From Pseudaminobacter soli (ex Li et al. 2025) (GTDB lineage Bacteria > Pseudomonadota > Alphaproteobacteria > Rhizobiales > Rhizobiaceae): a stretch of DNA of 64,000 nucleotides. Below the pieces are notes generated by a model that was not told the origin of the DNA, did no database searches, and saw only the letters and a program-made list of their open reading frames with translations. Positions 1 through 7,504 of the stretch are shown piece after piece. The position numbers were made by a program, and so were the translations under genes. Each line of letters starts with the position of its first letter. Position 1 is the stretch's first letter. Location: the NCBI RefSeq assembly GCF_003012705.1, contig NZ_PXYL01000009.1:1-64000 (forward strand). The letters run 5' to 3'.

Positions 1-57
1 GAGCTTCTCCAGAAAAGGCTGTAAAAATGCAGAAAGCTCCGTATCCCAATCTGTCAT
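1..57 (-). mobile_element. IS701-family transposase, N-terminal fragment at window edge
   Basis: Reading leftward from an ATG at 57 gives 19 codons before the window ends (MTDWDTELSAFLQPFLEKL). This matches the usual opening of IS701-type DDE transposases, an acidic start followed by FL-x-P-FL-x-x-L. A GGGGGTG Shine-Dalgarno-like stretch lies just upstream of the ATG. Only the start of the gene is inside the window, so neither catalytic residues nor the element's inverted repeats can be checked. The call rests on a short stretch and is moderate. Confidence 0.5.
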
Positions 58-151
58 ATGCACCCCCAACAAAGAGAGCACAAATCATCTCAAACCAGAC
101 TTGCCCGAATCTGCCAAAGTAGTGCTAAGGAAGCCAGATCAAGCATCGCTG

Positions 152-1276
152 CTACCCAAGGAGAAAATCAAACCCGAAGCAATCCTGCAGGTACAGAATT
201 GGACCGGCAACGGTAGGCGCGATGGACAGGGACGAAACCTCCGCGAACATTGCCTTGGCTTTGTCTTTTGCCTTTTGAACATAGGCAGCTATAGAAAAGG
301 AATCCTCGTCATTCCATTCCTCGACCTTGCGGTATGCTTCATGAGGGTCGTTGGTTATAAGATGCGCTAGGTCGGCATCCTCCAACAAGCCCTCCACTTT
401 ATAGGTATTTGAAGACATCGCGGCAAACGGCCTCGCGGCAAGCATCGCCATGCACATGGCATGGAATCGACCTGCGACAACACCTCTGGAAGAGGCGATT
501 TTGGCGAGGATTTCAGAAGTCGACTGCGGCTTTCTCAGTTCACGTTCCATGCGCATGTGTCCAAGCATTTTCGGCTTGAAAAGTGATTTTCTGAGCGGCC
601 TGAATAACGGGTTCTTTCTCAGTTCGGGCGGACCGGCGCGGTCGAGCCGACCTGCATCGGTGTATACGCATTCGGGCAACGACGAATTGTCTGCGAATGG
701 ATTGGCTGGTTCGGAGCCGTCGAGATGAAGGAAGCTGACGTCACTTCTCGCAACAGCAACCCTTTTGATCCGGGAAAAACTGTCGCCGTTTGCGTTGTCA
801 GTTGTGATGATCGTCGAGCTTTTCGGCAGCTTGATTAGCTCGCTCATAGCCTCGCTGGACAATGTGAGGTCAGGGACCACCTCTGCTCTTAATCCGACAT
901 CACGCATTGCTTTCGCGCTTCGGGACTCTCGCGCGTATATTCTGTCAAAAGCCTGGCAGTCAGACGCGATCTTCGAATCGTTCCGCTGGTACACAGTGTT
1001 CATAAGAACGCTCGGGACGCCTGCACCCTGACAAAACGGTCCGACCTCAGCAAGTGCATGAGCGGAATGGGTGGAGTCGTGCAAGGTGCCTTCACCATTG
1101 ACAATTACCAGGTCCGCGCTTCGCATCAGATCCAGTAGGCCGTCATGCTTTCTCCAATCGGTATGTACGGACGCCGTAGCCGCGATCCTGATACCGACCG
1201 ATGCGGCGAGTGAAGTGATTTGGCTGACGACAATGCGACATCCCAAATGGGCTTTTGTCGAGGTGTCGTTTATCAA
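152..1276 (-). CDS. Polysaccharide pyruvyl transferase family protein
   Basis: A 374-residue protein of the polysaccharide pyruvyl transferase (CsaB/WcaK-like) family, which adds ketal pyruvate to sugars of surface polysaccharides. The start INDTSTKAHLGCRIV, the following SADLVIVNGEGTLHD and the later GVVAGRFHAMCMAM stretch are the family's characteristic blocks. The assigned start is TTG, but the reading frame is open upstream and the codons for LKNAV directly before it would complete the expected first beta strand, so translation may begin slightly earlier. It is divergent from the GSCFA gene, and together they suggest capsule or exopolysaccharide decoration. The last residues (DCFGFDFLLG) look unlike the family and lie close to the transposase fragment, so the 3' end may have been altered. 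Confidence 0.8.
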   Translation of the reverse strand: MINDTSTKAHLGCRIVVSQITSLAASVGIRIAATASVHTDWRKHDGLLDLMRSADLVIVNGEGTLHDSTHSAHALAEVGPFCQGAGVPSVLMNTVYQRNDSKIASDCQAFDRIYARESRSAKAMRDVGLRAEVVPDLTLSSEAMSELIKLPKSSTIITTDNANGDSFSRIKRVAVARSDVSFLHLDGSEPANPFADNSSLPECVYTDAGRLDRAGPPELRKNPLFRPLRKSLFKPKMLGHMRMERELRKPQSTSEILAKIASSRGVVAGRFHAMCMAMLAARPFAAMSSNTYKVEGLLEDADLAHLITNDPHEAYRKVEEWNDEDSFSIAAYVQKAKDKAKAMFAEVSSLSIAPTVAGPILYLQDCFGFDFLLG

Positions 1277-1539
1277 AACAGCGTTTTTCAGGTTCGTCTT
1301 CCCGCAATTGCAGCGCTCGACGCGATAAGTAACCTTATTGCCACCGGCCTACAACGTAGAAAGAGCCAGCCGCCTTCAGGTGAGGCGAAAGGTGCTGACT
1401 GGTTCCAAACTGGAACCGGTCCCGGCGCAGTGTCGACGTAGCCTTTCAGTCGAAGTCAATATTTCGGGTGATGAATGGTGCGAGAGGCGCTAAGAGTGCG
1501 CGCATAATCATGCGACCCTCAAACCGAAGCAGTGACCAG

Positions 1540-2667
1540 ATGGCGGAGCTTACAGAATATCATCAGGATGGGAGGACGAAGAAGACGACCTACTCGTTCT
1601 TCCGTGGTGAAAATGCCAATTTTCACCCGACAGACGAAAGCTTAACGCGTTCTGGATTTGTCCGGGATTACGTCGTCAAGAATTTGGCGCCCAAAGAGCC
1701 GACGATCAGCAAGTCATCGCGCATTGTGGCTTTCGGCTCCTGCTTTGCCATCAACATCCAGCGATATCTTGCAGAGCGCGGCTACAACTTGCTGACCCAT
1801 GGGAGAAAGGACACTTACGTCAGCTCCATGGGCGATGGCATCGTCAATACCTTCGCCATCAGACAGCAGTTCGAATGGGCTTGGCTCGGTCGCGTCCCGG
1901 AAGTGGAATTGTGGCATGGATACCGCGCAGAGGTCTTCGGTTACGATGAAAAGATCCGCCAGGCCACCCGAGATGTTTTCGACAACTGCGACGTATTCAT
2001 AATTACTCTAGGCCTTTCAGAGGTTTGGTTCGACGAGCCCACCGGTTCCGTATTTTGGCGTGCTGTCCCGCAGGAATTCTACGATCCAGCACGACATAAA
2101 TTCCGTGTCAGCAGTGTCGCCGAAAACCTGGAAAACCTCACTGAAATCCACAAACTGATCAGGGAGCACCGACCCGACGCCCAAATCGTTTTCACCCTCT
2201 CGCCAGTACCATTGACAGCAACTTTCCGCGATAAGAGCTGCATCATTGCCAACTCGGCCTCGAAGGCGATTCTGCGTGCTGCGCTTGATGAGTTCATGCG
2301 CGGACCGACGCTAAACGATGATAAGGTCTTCTACTTTCCTTCCTATGAGATCGTGAACAGCTGCTTCATTAATCCTATGATGGAAGACAGAAAACATCCG
2401 CATGATCATGTCATCGAACTCAATATGAAAGTGTTCGAACGCTACTTCTGCAAATCTGGACTGACGGACGCCGATGTCGACCGAGCTTTTGGGAGGGCAG
2501 CGCTTCTAGATTATACAGTTGCCCGAGACGGTCATCTCGCCGTGCCAAGAAAGAAGGCGCCCAAAGCCGGCGGCAATGTGCCGAGGCCGGTTATTCTGGG
2601 CGAAAGTAGATATTCAAGGTTACTTCGTGCACTTCGCAGGCCATGGTCAAGGCTGCGCCAGGCCTAG
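1540..2667 (+). CDS. GSCFA domain-containing protein
   Basis: The signature IVAFGSCFAINIQRYL near residue 65 names the family: GSCFA proteins, SGNH-hydrolase-like and linked to surface polysaccharide biosynthesis in rhizobia. The region before it (TTYSFFRGENANFHPTD) is also typical of the rhizobial members. The frame is open from ATG 1468, but recognisable family sequence only begins near ATG 1540, which is used here; no strong Shine-Dalgarno settles the choice. The sequence CTAG at 2664-2667 supplies this gene's TAG stop and, on the other strand, the stop of the following convergent gene. Exact substrate is unknown. Confidence 0.83.
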   Translation: MAELTEYHQDGRTKKTTYSFFRGENANFHPTDESLTRSGFVRDYVVKNLAPKEPTISKSSRIVAFGSCFAINIQRYLAERGYNLLTHGRKDTYVSSMGDGIVNTFAIRQQFEWAWLGRVPEVELWHGYRAEVFGYDEKIRQATRDVFDNCDVFIITLGLSEVWFDEPTGSVFWRAVPQEFYDPARHKFRVSSVAENLENLTEIHKLIREHRPDAQIVFTLSPVPLTATFRDKSCIIANSASKAILRAALDEFMRGPTLNDDKVFYFPSYEIVNSCFINPMMEDRKHPHDHVIELNMKVFERYFCKSGLTDADVDRAFGRAALLDYTVARDGHLAVPRKKAPKAGGNVPRPVILGESRYSRLLRALRRPWSRLRQA

Positions 2668-3059
2668 ATCGGCTCCGGAACGATAAGGTTCGGACGTTGA
2701 TCGGGAGACCGCCCGGTGCGGGTTGACTGTGGCGGTTGCGTCCTGAACCGGCGCGCCACCACTTCGAAGACGATGTCCGAGATCCACATCGCGCAGGTGC
2801 CGATCAGGAAGGCGGATGCAAGAACGGCCTGGGCATCCTCGCCTGGTAACGGCCAGCCCACCGCCTTCAGATAATGAACTGTTGGCAGCGTGAGATAAGC
2901 CGCCGCCAGCGCACCGCAGATCGGCGACAGGATCATCTCCCGCACCTTGAGCTTCTTGCGCGACAGCGCACGCAGGACGCCGCCGGAGAGGCCGGCGACG
3001 ACAACCGAGCCGTTGATGCCCAGCGCCTCCATGATTTGCGTGAGCGTCATTTGCGGCAC
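2664..3059 (-). CDS. Small membrane protein, phage holin-like
   Basis: A 131-residue protein with three likely membrane segments: residues about 12-28 (GSVVVAGLSGGVLRAL), 42-62 and 75-100, followed by a basic, Pro-rich polar tail. Size, topology and a lipoprotein gene overlapping it by 13 nt upstream resemble the lysis cassettes of rhizobial prophages, where a holin and an Rz1-like spanin lie together. No endolysin or structural phage gene is nearby, so it is either a prophage relic or an ordinary conserved membrane protein. The function is inferred from arrangement only. Confidence 0.55.
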   Translation of the reverse strand: MPQMTLTQIMEALGINGSVVVAGLSGGVLRALSRKKLKVREMILSPICGALAAAYLTLPTVHYLKAVGWPLPGEDAQAVLASAFLIGTCAMWISDIVFEVVARRFRTQPPQSTRTGRSPDQRPNLIVPEPI

Positions 3060-3262
3060 CCCGGCTGGCTGTTGCAGGTTCGATTGTGGGCGGCGACCTG
3101 ACGCGCGAAAGGCTGGTCGTTCTGGATGATGAACTGCCGCGTTACCGGCGACGGCGTCAGCAGCTCGAAGCCAGCGCCGTCATTCGCAGGTGTCTGGCTG
3201 CACCCAGCGGCCATCAAGCTTGCGGCAAAGGCCAGCGGCATCAAGGCGTTTGATTTCCGCAT
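3047..3262 (-). CDS. Small lipoprotein, possible Rz1-like spanin
   Basis: A 71-residue protein with a clear lipoprotein signal: basic start MRKSN, hydrophobic stretch and lipobox LMAAGC, so a mature protein of about 51 residues is anchored through that cysteine. Two further Cys (CNSQPGC) lie near the C-terminus. A good Shine-Dalgarno (AAAGGAG) precedes the ATG. The stop overlaps the start of the membrane protein gene downstream, which implies translational coupling. Short lipoproteins beside holins are usually outer-membrane spanins, but the mature part is not proline-rich as in classical Rz1, so this remains a suggestion. Confidence 0.6.
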   Translation of the reverse strand: MRKSNALMPLAFAASLMAAGCSQTPANDGAGFELLTPSPVTRQFIIQNDQPFARQVAAHNRTCNSQPGCRK

Positions 3263-3358
3263 TGGTCTTGCTCCTTTCGCGGATGAGGTCGATCGATCTG
3301 GTGAGGGTTGCGGAGCGCTCCGAAACTGCGCCCGCGCGATAGGCCTGCCAATGGCTGA

Positions 3359-3390
3359 ATGTCAGAAAAAATATGCTATTTTTCTGACAT
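3359..3390. promoter_or_regulatory. Perfect 12-bp inverted repeat, candidate AbiEi operator
   Basis: ATGTCAGAAAAA and TTTTTCTGACAT form a perfect 12-bp dyad around an 8-nt centre (ATATGCTA), ending exactly at the base before the ATG at 3391. The centre holds a -10-like TATGCTAT. AbiEi antitoxins are known to repress their own promoter by binding inverted repeats upstream of abiE. The site is intact although the genes behind it are broken. Confidence 0.6.
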
Positions 3391-4214
3391 ATGAAAACGA
3401 CCAATGCTTCTGTTCCGGATCGGATTATGTGGCGCGCCCGCTCCGGCGGGCGCGGCGGCGTCTTCACGCCCAGTGATTTCCTCGACGTGGCCGGTCGAGC
3501 CGCCGTCGATCAGGCCCTGTCCCGGTTGGCCAAGACCGGAAAGCTCCGCCGGCTCGCACGCGGGCTGTACGATTTCCCGAAGGTGCATCCGAAGCTCGGA
3601 CTTCTTTCCCCGGCGCCGGATGACGTCGCGCAGGCGCTCGCGCGTGCGCAGACCGTGAACTTTCACTACCCGACGGCTCTGCCGGCGGGCGTGTATGCGG
3701 GCATGGCCTACATCACGCCGCGCGTAAAGCTCGAGCTCGGTGCGCGCGGAGATCCCTGGCCGACCGAAGCCAAGATCATCCGAGCTTACGCCGCGGACGA
3801 ATCCCTGGCTATTTCGAAGAGCCCGACACCATCGTCACCGTGCTGGCGGCCCAGCGCACCTTCTGGGAGGCGCATCGCCCGGCGGCTTCGGCGACGCCGC
3901 AGTATTTCTCGCGGCACTATTACGATCTCGCCATGTTGCTCGACACCGACGAGGGGCAAGCGGCCGCTGTTGATTTCGAACTGCTTGAGACGGTGGCCAA
4001 ACACAAGGCGGTCTTCTTCAGGTCGGGCTGGGCGAGCTACGACACGGCTCGTCAGGGAACGTTGCGGCTGATGCCCAACGAGGTCCGGATGAAGGATCTG
4101 CGCGCCGACCGTCGGGCGATGGCGCCTATGATGTTCGATGTAGCTCCGCCGCTGTTCGATGACATCCTTCGTCGTATCGACATTGATCCGGGAAGCCGGG
4201 CTCGCTGCACCTGA
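3391..4214 (+). pseudogene. Collapsed AbiE locus: AbiEi antitoxin head fused to AbiEii toxin tail, frameshifted
   Basis: Residues 1 to about 86 (SVPDRIMWRARSGGRGGVFT, then DQALSRLAKTGKLRRLARG) are the winged-helix N-terminus of an AbiEi/DUF6088 antitoxin. They run directly into the middle of an AbiEii nucleotidyltransferase toxin (VNFHYPTALP, RVKLELGARGDPWPTEAKI), so the antitoxin C-terminus and the toxin's nucleotidyltransferase core are deleted. At about 3802 one T is missing (GAATCCCT where GAATTCCCT would encode EFP). This shifts the frame; the toxin reading resumes as GYFEEPDTIVTVLAAQRTFW and continues to the stop at 4214. The block usually following TFW (EKATLLH-like) is also missing. 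An active type IV toxin-antitoxin pair is not possible from this locus. Confidence 0.75.
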
Positions 4215-4519
4215 TCGCTTCCACGGCGATGTGGTTGAGGCGATGGGCAAAGCTTTTCCGACTTCGTGGAGTCTTGGTCGGTACTGTAGCGTTCCAGACA
4301 TACGCGAGGTACTCGGGGTAAGGCTGCCGAGTGCGCCACTTCAGACCGGAGATGCCGATTTTGCCCAGCACTGTTCGGTGGCATCGCTCGCTGATGGCAG
4401 TTTGCCTCCGATACTCTACATTCTCAGAGACGTGGATTCGACTTTCGGGAAATCCCTCATCGATCGAACCCGACGAAAGTAACCCATTGAGAATGCCTCG
4501 GCGTTGGTGCGTTGATCTG
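4215..4519. other. Non-coding stretch between two gene remnants
   Basis: About 300 bases between the AbiE remnant and the recombinase remnant. Frames are open on both strands but none has a recognisable family pattern or a good ribosome site. No repeat or hairpin stands out. It is best read as island debris. Confidence 0.4.
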
Positions 4520-4794
4520 TTAACCGGCGGACAACATTTTGCACGCCGGAACACACTCGGCATCAATGAGCGCTTCGACCTTCTTCGCAAATACTGACGA
4601 GGTTCTCAGAGTTCCGGCATATCTCGCGGAGCCGTGGCAAGCAGCTCCACCGTCTCCACCAGCTCCGCCTTGCGCACCTCGAGCCGATCCATCTCCGCCT
4701 GCATGCTGGCCTAGAACGTGCCGCCTTGATCGCTTCGATCATCGCCAGGATCTGGTTATCGACCTTCGCCAACTCGGTGCGCCAGGCATTCACT
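4520..4794 (-). pseudogene. Serine recombinase (resolvase/invertase type) C-terminal remnant
   Basis: Three blocks in successive frames on the minus strand recall the coiled-coil region of large serine recombinases: WRTELAKVDNQILAMIEAIK, then ASMQAEMDRLEVRKAEL with VETVELLATAPRDMPEL, then SVFAKKVEALIDAE. Between the first two a base is missing (GCGGCACG where GCGGGCACG would keep frame) and a TAG replaces a sense codon just before ASMQ. A further shift separates the second and third. The catalytic N-terminal domain is absent. It is a dead relic of a mobile element, consistent with the broken toxin-antitoxin genes next to it. Confidence 0.62.
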
Positions 4795-4801
4795 TGACCG
4801 C

Positions 4802-4960
4802 ATGCTCTGGAACAGTGTTCGCGGGCTCATCAACGCCGGCCCGCCAATGCTCTATTTCCGGTTCGGTGCCGATGGCATCGAGATCAAACCGGAGTTTCTC
4901 ATCCCGCGGCAGAACGATAACCGGCAAGAAATGGGAGGTCACGTCGCATTGGCGGCATGA
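4802..4960 (+). CDS. Short ORF of unknown nature
   Basis: A 52-codon frame from ATG 4802 contains the stretch MLYFRFGADGIEIKPEFLIP, whose composition looks protein-like. I do not recognise it and there is no convincing ribosome site. It lies between the recombinase remnant and DUF982, so it may be the tail of a gene truncated when the island was rearranged. Low confidence. Confidence 0.2.
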   Translation: MLWNSVRGLINAGPPMLYFRFGADGIEIKPEFLIPRQNDNRQEMGGHVALAA

Positions 4961-4962
4961 GA

Positions 4963-5223
4963 TCAGGCACGCACTTCCTCGTCGAGAAGAACGCGGGCCT
5001 CCTGCGCGGCTGCTATGAATGCCTTTCTAGCGACGCTAGGAGGCTTCTTGCCCTTGATGACCTCAAGACAGGCTCTCATGGCTTCCTGTCTTTTTTTGTC
5101 GCAGGTAGATGGCCAGGCGCGCAGCAGAATTTTCGCGGCGTCTTCCGTGCCGAGCACGATGCGGTCCCGATCAATTCGACCGATCTGAACGCGCACTGGT
5201 TTGTGAAAAAGCTTCATCCCCAT
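4963..5223 (-). CDS. DUF982 domain-containing protein
   Basis: An 86-residue protein of the DUF982 family, small proteins of unknown function abundant in rhizobia. The core VRVQIGRIDRDRIVLGTEDA, followed by AKILLRAWP and CLEVIKGKKPPSVARKAF, is the typical pattern. The frame is open further upstream to 5403, but the family begins near MGMKLF; ATG 5223 has a CGGAG eight bases upstream and gives the usual family length (about 80-100 residues). It stands alone in the island-like part of the window. Confidence 0.8.
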   Translation of the reverse strand: MGMKLFHKPVRVQIGRIDRDRIVLGTEDAAKILLRAWPSTCDKKRQEAMRACLEVIKGKKPPSVARKAFIAAAQEARVLLDEEVRA

Positions 5224-5456
5224 GAACGGTACTCCGTACCTAGCCATGCCCACGGTCAGAATGGGTCGCCCCCGAGTTGCGGACAAGTCTTCCCCGCACT
5301 TCAGTCCACAGGAATCACCTCTCATCTGGAGTAATTGCCACTGGCGACTATCGAGTGCTTGCAGAGGCCGAGGAAGCCGCAGGGTATATGCTGTGCGCTG
5401 CATATTCCCCCGATATCCTCTCGTCTTTTCGCATCTAGCTTGTCACGCAGGCCTAG

Positions 5457-5756
5457 TCATTGAAATTGGCCTACAATTTCGTTCCACCTGCTCGTGTCGA
5501 ATGCTGGTAGAATTAGCGGCTCGACATGCCCATCGCGTCTCGCAGTTAAGACGTACTGCATCATGGCCTCGTTATTTGGCATCTCGAACACTTGTACGAA
5601 GTCGTAAGCTCCCATGACGGCGTAGAATGCGAGGGAACGGCCTCCCACCGCTGCGACGCGGGCCTCGCTGATCTCGCGCCGCTTCGGACTGTCGGCCAAT
5701 TCCAGAAGCCCCTTCTCGGTGAGCTTCATGAGGGAGACGTACTTTTGATGGCCCAT
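5457..5756 (-). CDS. GYD domain-containing protein
   Basis: A protein of about 99 residues of the GYD family, a ferredoxin-like alpha/beta fold: KYVSLMKLTEKGL at the start, GGRSLAFYAVMGAYDFVQVF in the middle (MGAYD is the family's G-x-YD motif). ATG 5756 is chosen because AGGAAAG lies upstream; ATG 5777 is possible but has no ribosome site. It lies just downstream of the cysteine hydrolase on the same strand, with a short gap, so the two are probably co-transcribed. The biochemical role of GYD proteins is not settled. Confidence 0.8.
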   Translation of the reverse strand: MGHQKYVSLMKLTEKGLLELADSPKRREISEARVAAVGGRSLAFYAVMGAYDFVQVFEMPNNEAMMQYVLTARRDGHVEPLILPAFDTSRWNEIVGQFQ

Positions 5757-5782
5757 GGTGGCTGACTTTCCTGTCATGGCTT

Positions 5783-6442
5783 TTACAGTTCCGATAGCGC
5801 CTTGAGCACTGCTGAAGAATCGGAGAGCGTGCCGAAGATGCCGTTTTCGACGGTCACCATGTGCAAGGCAGCCTCATGAGCGTATTGGTCGCCGCTCGCA
5901 CAAGCATCCGCGATCGTCAAACACTGGAAATTTCGGTCGCAAGCCTCACGCAGCGTCGTGTGGACGCAAACGTCTGTCGTGCATCCGGCAAACAGGAGAT
6001 GCGTGACGTCCTGCGCATGAAGGATGTGTTCGAGGTCGGTATAGGTGAATGCGCCGTTGCACGTCTTGTCGACGATGATGTCCTCCGAGCGGACGTCGAT
6101 CTCGGGAACGATCTCGAATCCAGGACTCCCACGCACCAGAACGTCGGTGCCATCCATACCGGATCGCTTGCGACGCCATCTTTCGTAGGGCGTCATGTCC
6201 GCCAAGTCGGCGCGATAACCCTGCCTGGTGTGGATCACTCGGATGCCAGCAGCGCGGCAGGCTGAGATCAACTTCGACACCGTCGGCAAGATCGCCCGCA
6301 GGGGTGACGGATCGTAGCCCTGCTTGGCGAAGTAGCCATCCACCGAGAGGAAATCGTGCTGCATGTCGATGACGATCAGTGCCGTCGCAGCGGGGTCAAG
6401 GTTTCCGTCGTAGGGAAAGTCAAATGGTTTGGCTTTAATCAT
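5783..6442 (-). CDS. Isochorismatase-family cysteine hydrolase (biuret/ureidoacrylate amidohydrolase-like)
   Basis: A 219-residue cysteine hydrolase. The catalytic triad positions are visible: Asp in VIDMQHDF, Lys in VDKTCNGAF and Cys in AGCTTDVCVHTTLREA, with the cis-peptide TTDVC motif. The C-terminal DQYAHEAALHMVTVENGIFG resembles hydrolases of small nitrogen-rich amides such as biuret hydrolase and RutB. The likely reaction is hydrolysis of an amide or ureide, but the substrate cannot be read from sequence. It is divergent from a LysR gene, with about 110 bases between them, an arrangement typical of LysR control. Confidence 0.88.
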   Translation of the reverse strand: MIKAKPFDFPYDGNLDPAATALIVIDMQHDFLSVDGYFAKQGYDPSPLRAILPTVSKLISACRAAGIRVIHTRQGYRADLADMTPYERWRRKRSGMDGTDVLVRGSPGFEIVPEIDVRSEDIIVDKTCNGAFTYTDLEHILHAQDVTHLLFAGCTTDVCVHTTLREACDRNFQCLTIADACASGDQYAHEAALHMVTVENGIFGTLSDSSAVLKALSEL

Positions 6443-6550
6443 CTTGTTCGTCCTTTCCGCTTGGTCGTAACATTCAACTTTGGGCGGAAAAATCGATTTG
6501 TTTTGCGCTCGATTGTTTCATAGATTTGAACGATCACAGACGGGACGCGC

Positions 6551-7450
6551 ATGGCTCGCACATTGACGTTTCTTCACTACCTCCCGGCCTTCGAAGCGGT
6601 GGCGCGTTTGAAAAGCGTGCGAAGAGCGGCGGAAGAACTCAATCTAAGTCCGGGTGCCATCTCGTTCCAGATGAAGAAGCTAGCCGAAGCGACAGGCATC
6701 ACCCTCTTCGAAAAAGTCGGCAGGAACGTCGCACTCACGGCGGCAGGATCGGACTTCGCGCAGGCGGTTCTGGCGTCACTAGGTCACCTTGAATCCGCGG
6801 CACATACCGCAAGGGCTTGGGATAGCTCTCGAAGGCCGATGTCGTTGACTGTGTCCGTTCCTACTGCCCTCGGCATTGCCTGGTTGAGCAGCACGATTGT
6901 TGAATTTGCGGAGGCTAACAACATCCCCAACCTTACGATCAAACAAGCCATCACCGCCGATCAGGTCACGTGGGAAGCCACTGACCTCGCGATCGTCTAT
7001 GACAATCCTCCTTTCGCCGGGCTTCATTGGCGCTCGCTTAGCGAAGTCCGCCTGAACACGGTCTGTTCGCCCATGCTGTTTCCGCGGTTGGACCTGCAGC
7101 ACCGCGAACGGAAACTAAACGGGATTACCTTGTTTCACGAGGATGAAGGCGAGGAATGGGCAAGATGGGCGATCGCCGCCCGTGTCAGCCTCGAGGGCAG
7201 CGGTCGTGTACGGGTCGATTCGGTGGCGCAAGCCGTCGCGTCCGCCGTACAAGGCAAAGGACTCGCCCTGGTTTCCGATGTGTTGACACGCAGCTACCTC
7301 GCCGAGGGGCGCTTGATCCAGCCGTTTTCGACGTCCATCAATGCGGGCCGAGGATATTACATCTTGTGCCAGGGGAGCCGCGCCAAGGAACCGCTCATAG
7401 AGGCTCTGAGCGACCGAATTATCGACTATCTCCGCCGCAACCCGACATGA
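6551..7450 (+). CDS. LysR-family transcriptional regulator (GcvA-like)
   Basis: A 299-residue LysR protein. The winged helix-turn-helix covers residues about 5-62 (FEAVARLKSVRRAAEELNLS, ITLFEKVGRNVALT), followed by a periplasmic-binding-like effector domain from about 90. Motifs such as LFHEDEGEEWARW are typical of the GcvA subgroup. Divergent from the cysteine hydrolase and convergent with a second LysR of the same subgroup. Probably controls the hydrolase/GYD unit in response to its substrate; this is inference from position. Confidence 0.92.
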   Translation: MARTLTFLHYLPAFEAVARLKSVRRAAEELNLSPGAISFQMKKLAEATGITLFEKVGRNVALTAAGSDFAQAVLASLGHLESAAHTARAWDSSRRPMSLTVSVPTALGIAWLSSTIVEFAEANNIPNLTIKQAITADQVTWEATDLAIVYDNPPFAGLHWRSLSEVRLNTVCSPMLFPRLDLQHRERKLNGITLFHEDEGEEWARWAIAARVSLEGSGRVRVDSVAQAVASAVQGKGLALVSDVLTRSYLAEGRLIQPFSTSINAGRGYYILCQGSRAKEPLIEALSDRIIDYLRRNPT

Positions 7451-7504
7451 CTGACGGAATTCGCCCAGCCCAATCGAGATGCGAACAAGGCGGGCCTGGG
7501 AAAC

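Noticed and set aside
3180-3467. A 95-codon minus-strand frame upstream of the lipoprotein gene
   Set aside because: It runs through the AbiE operator and start codon, has no recognisable features and overlaps the better supported lipoprotein gene in another frame.
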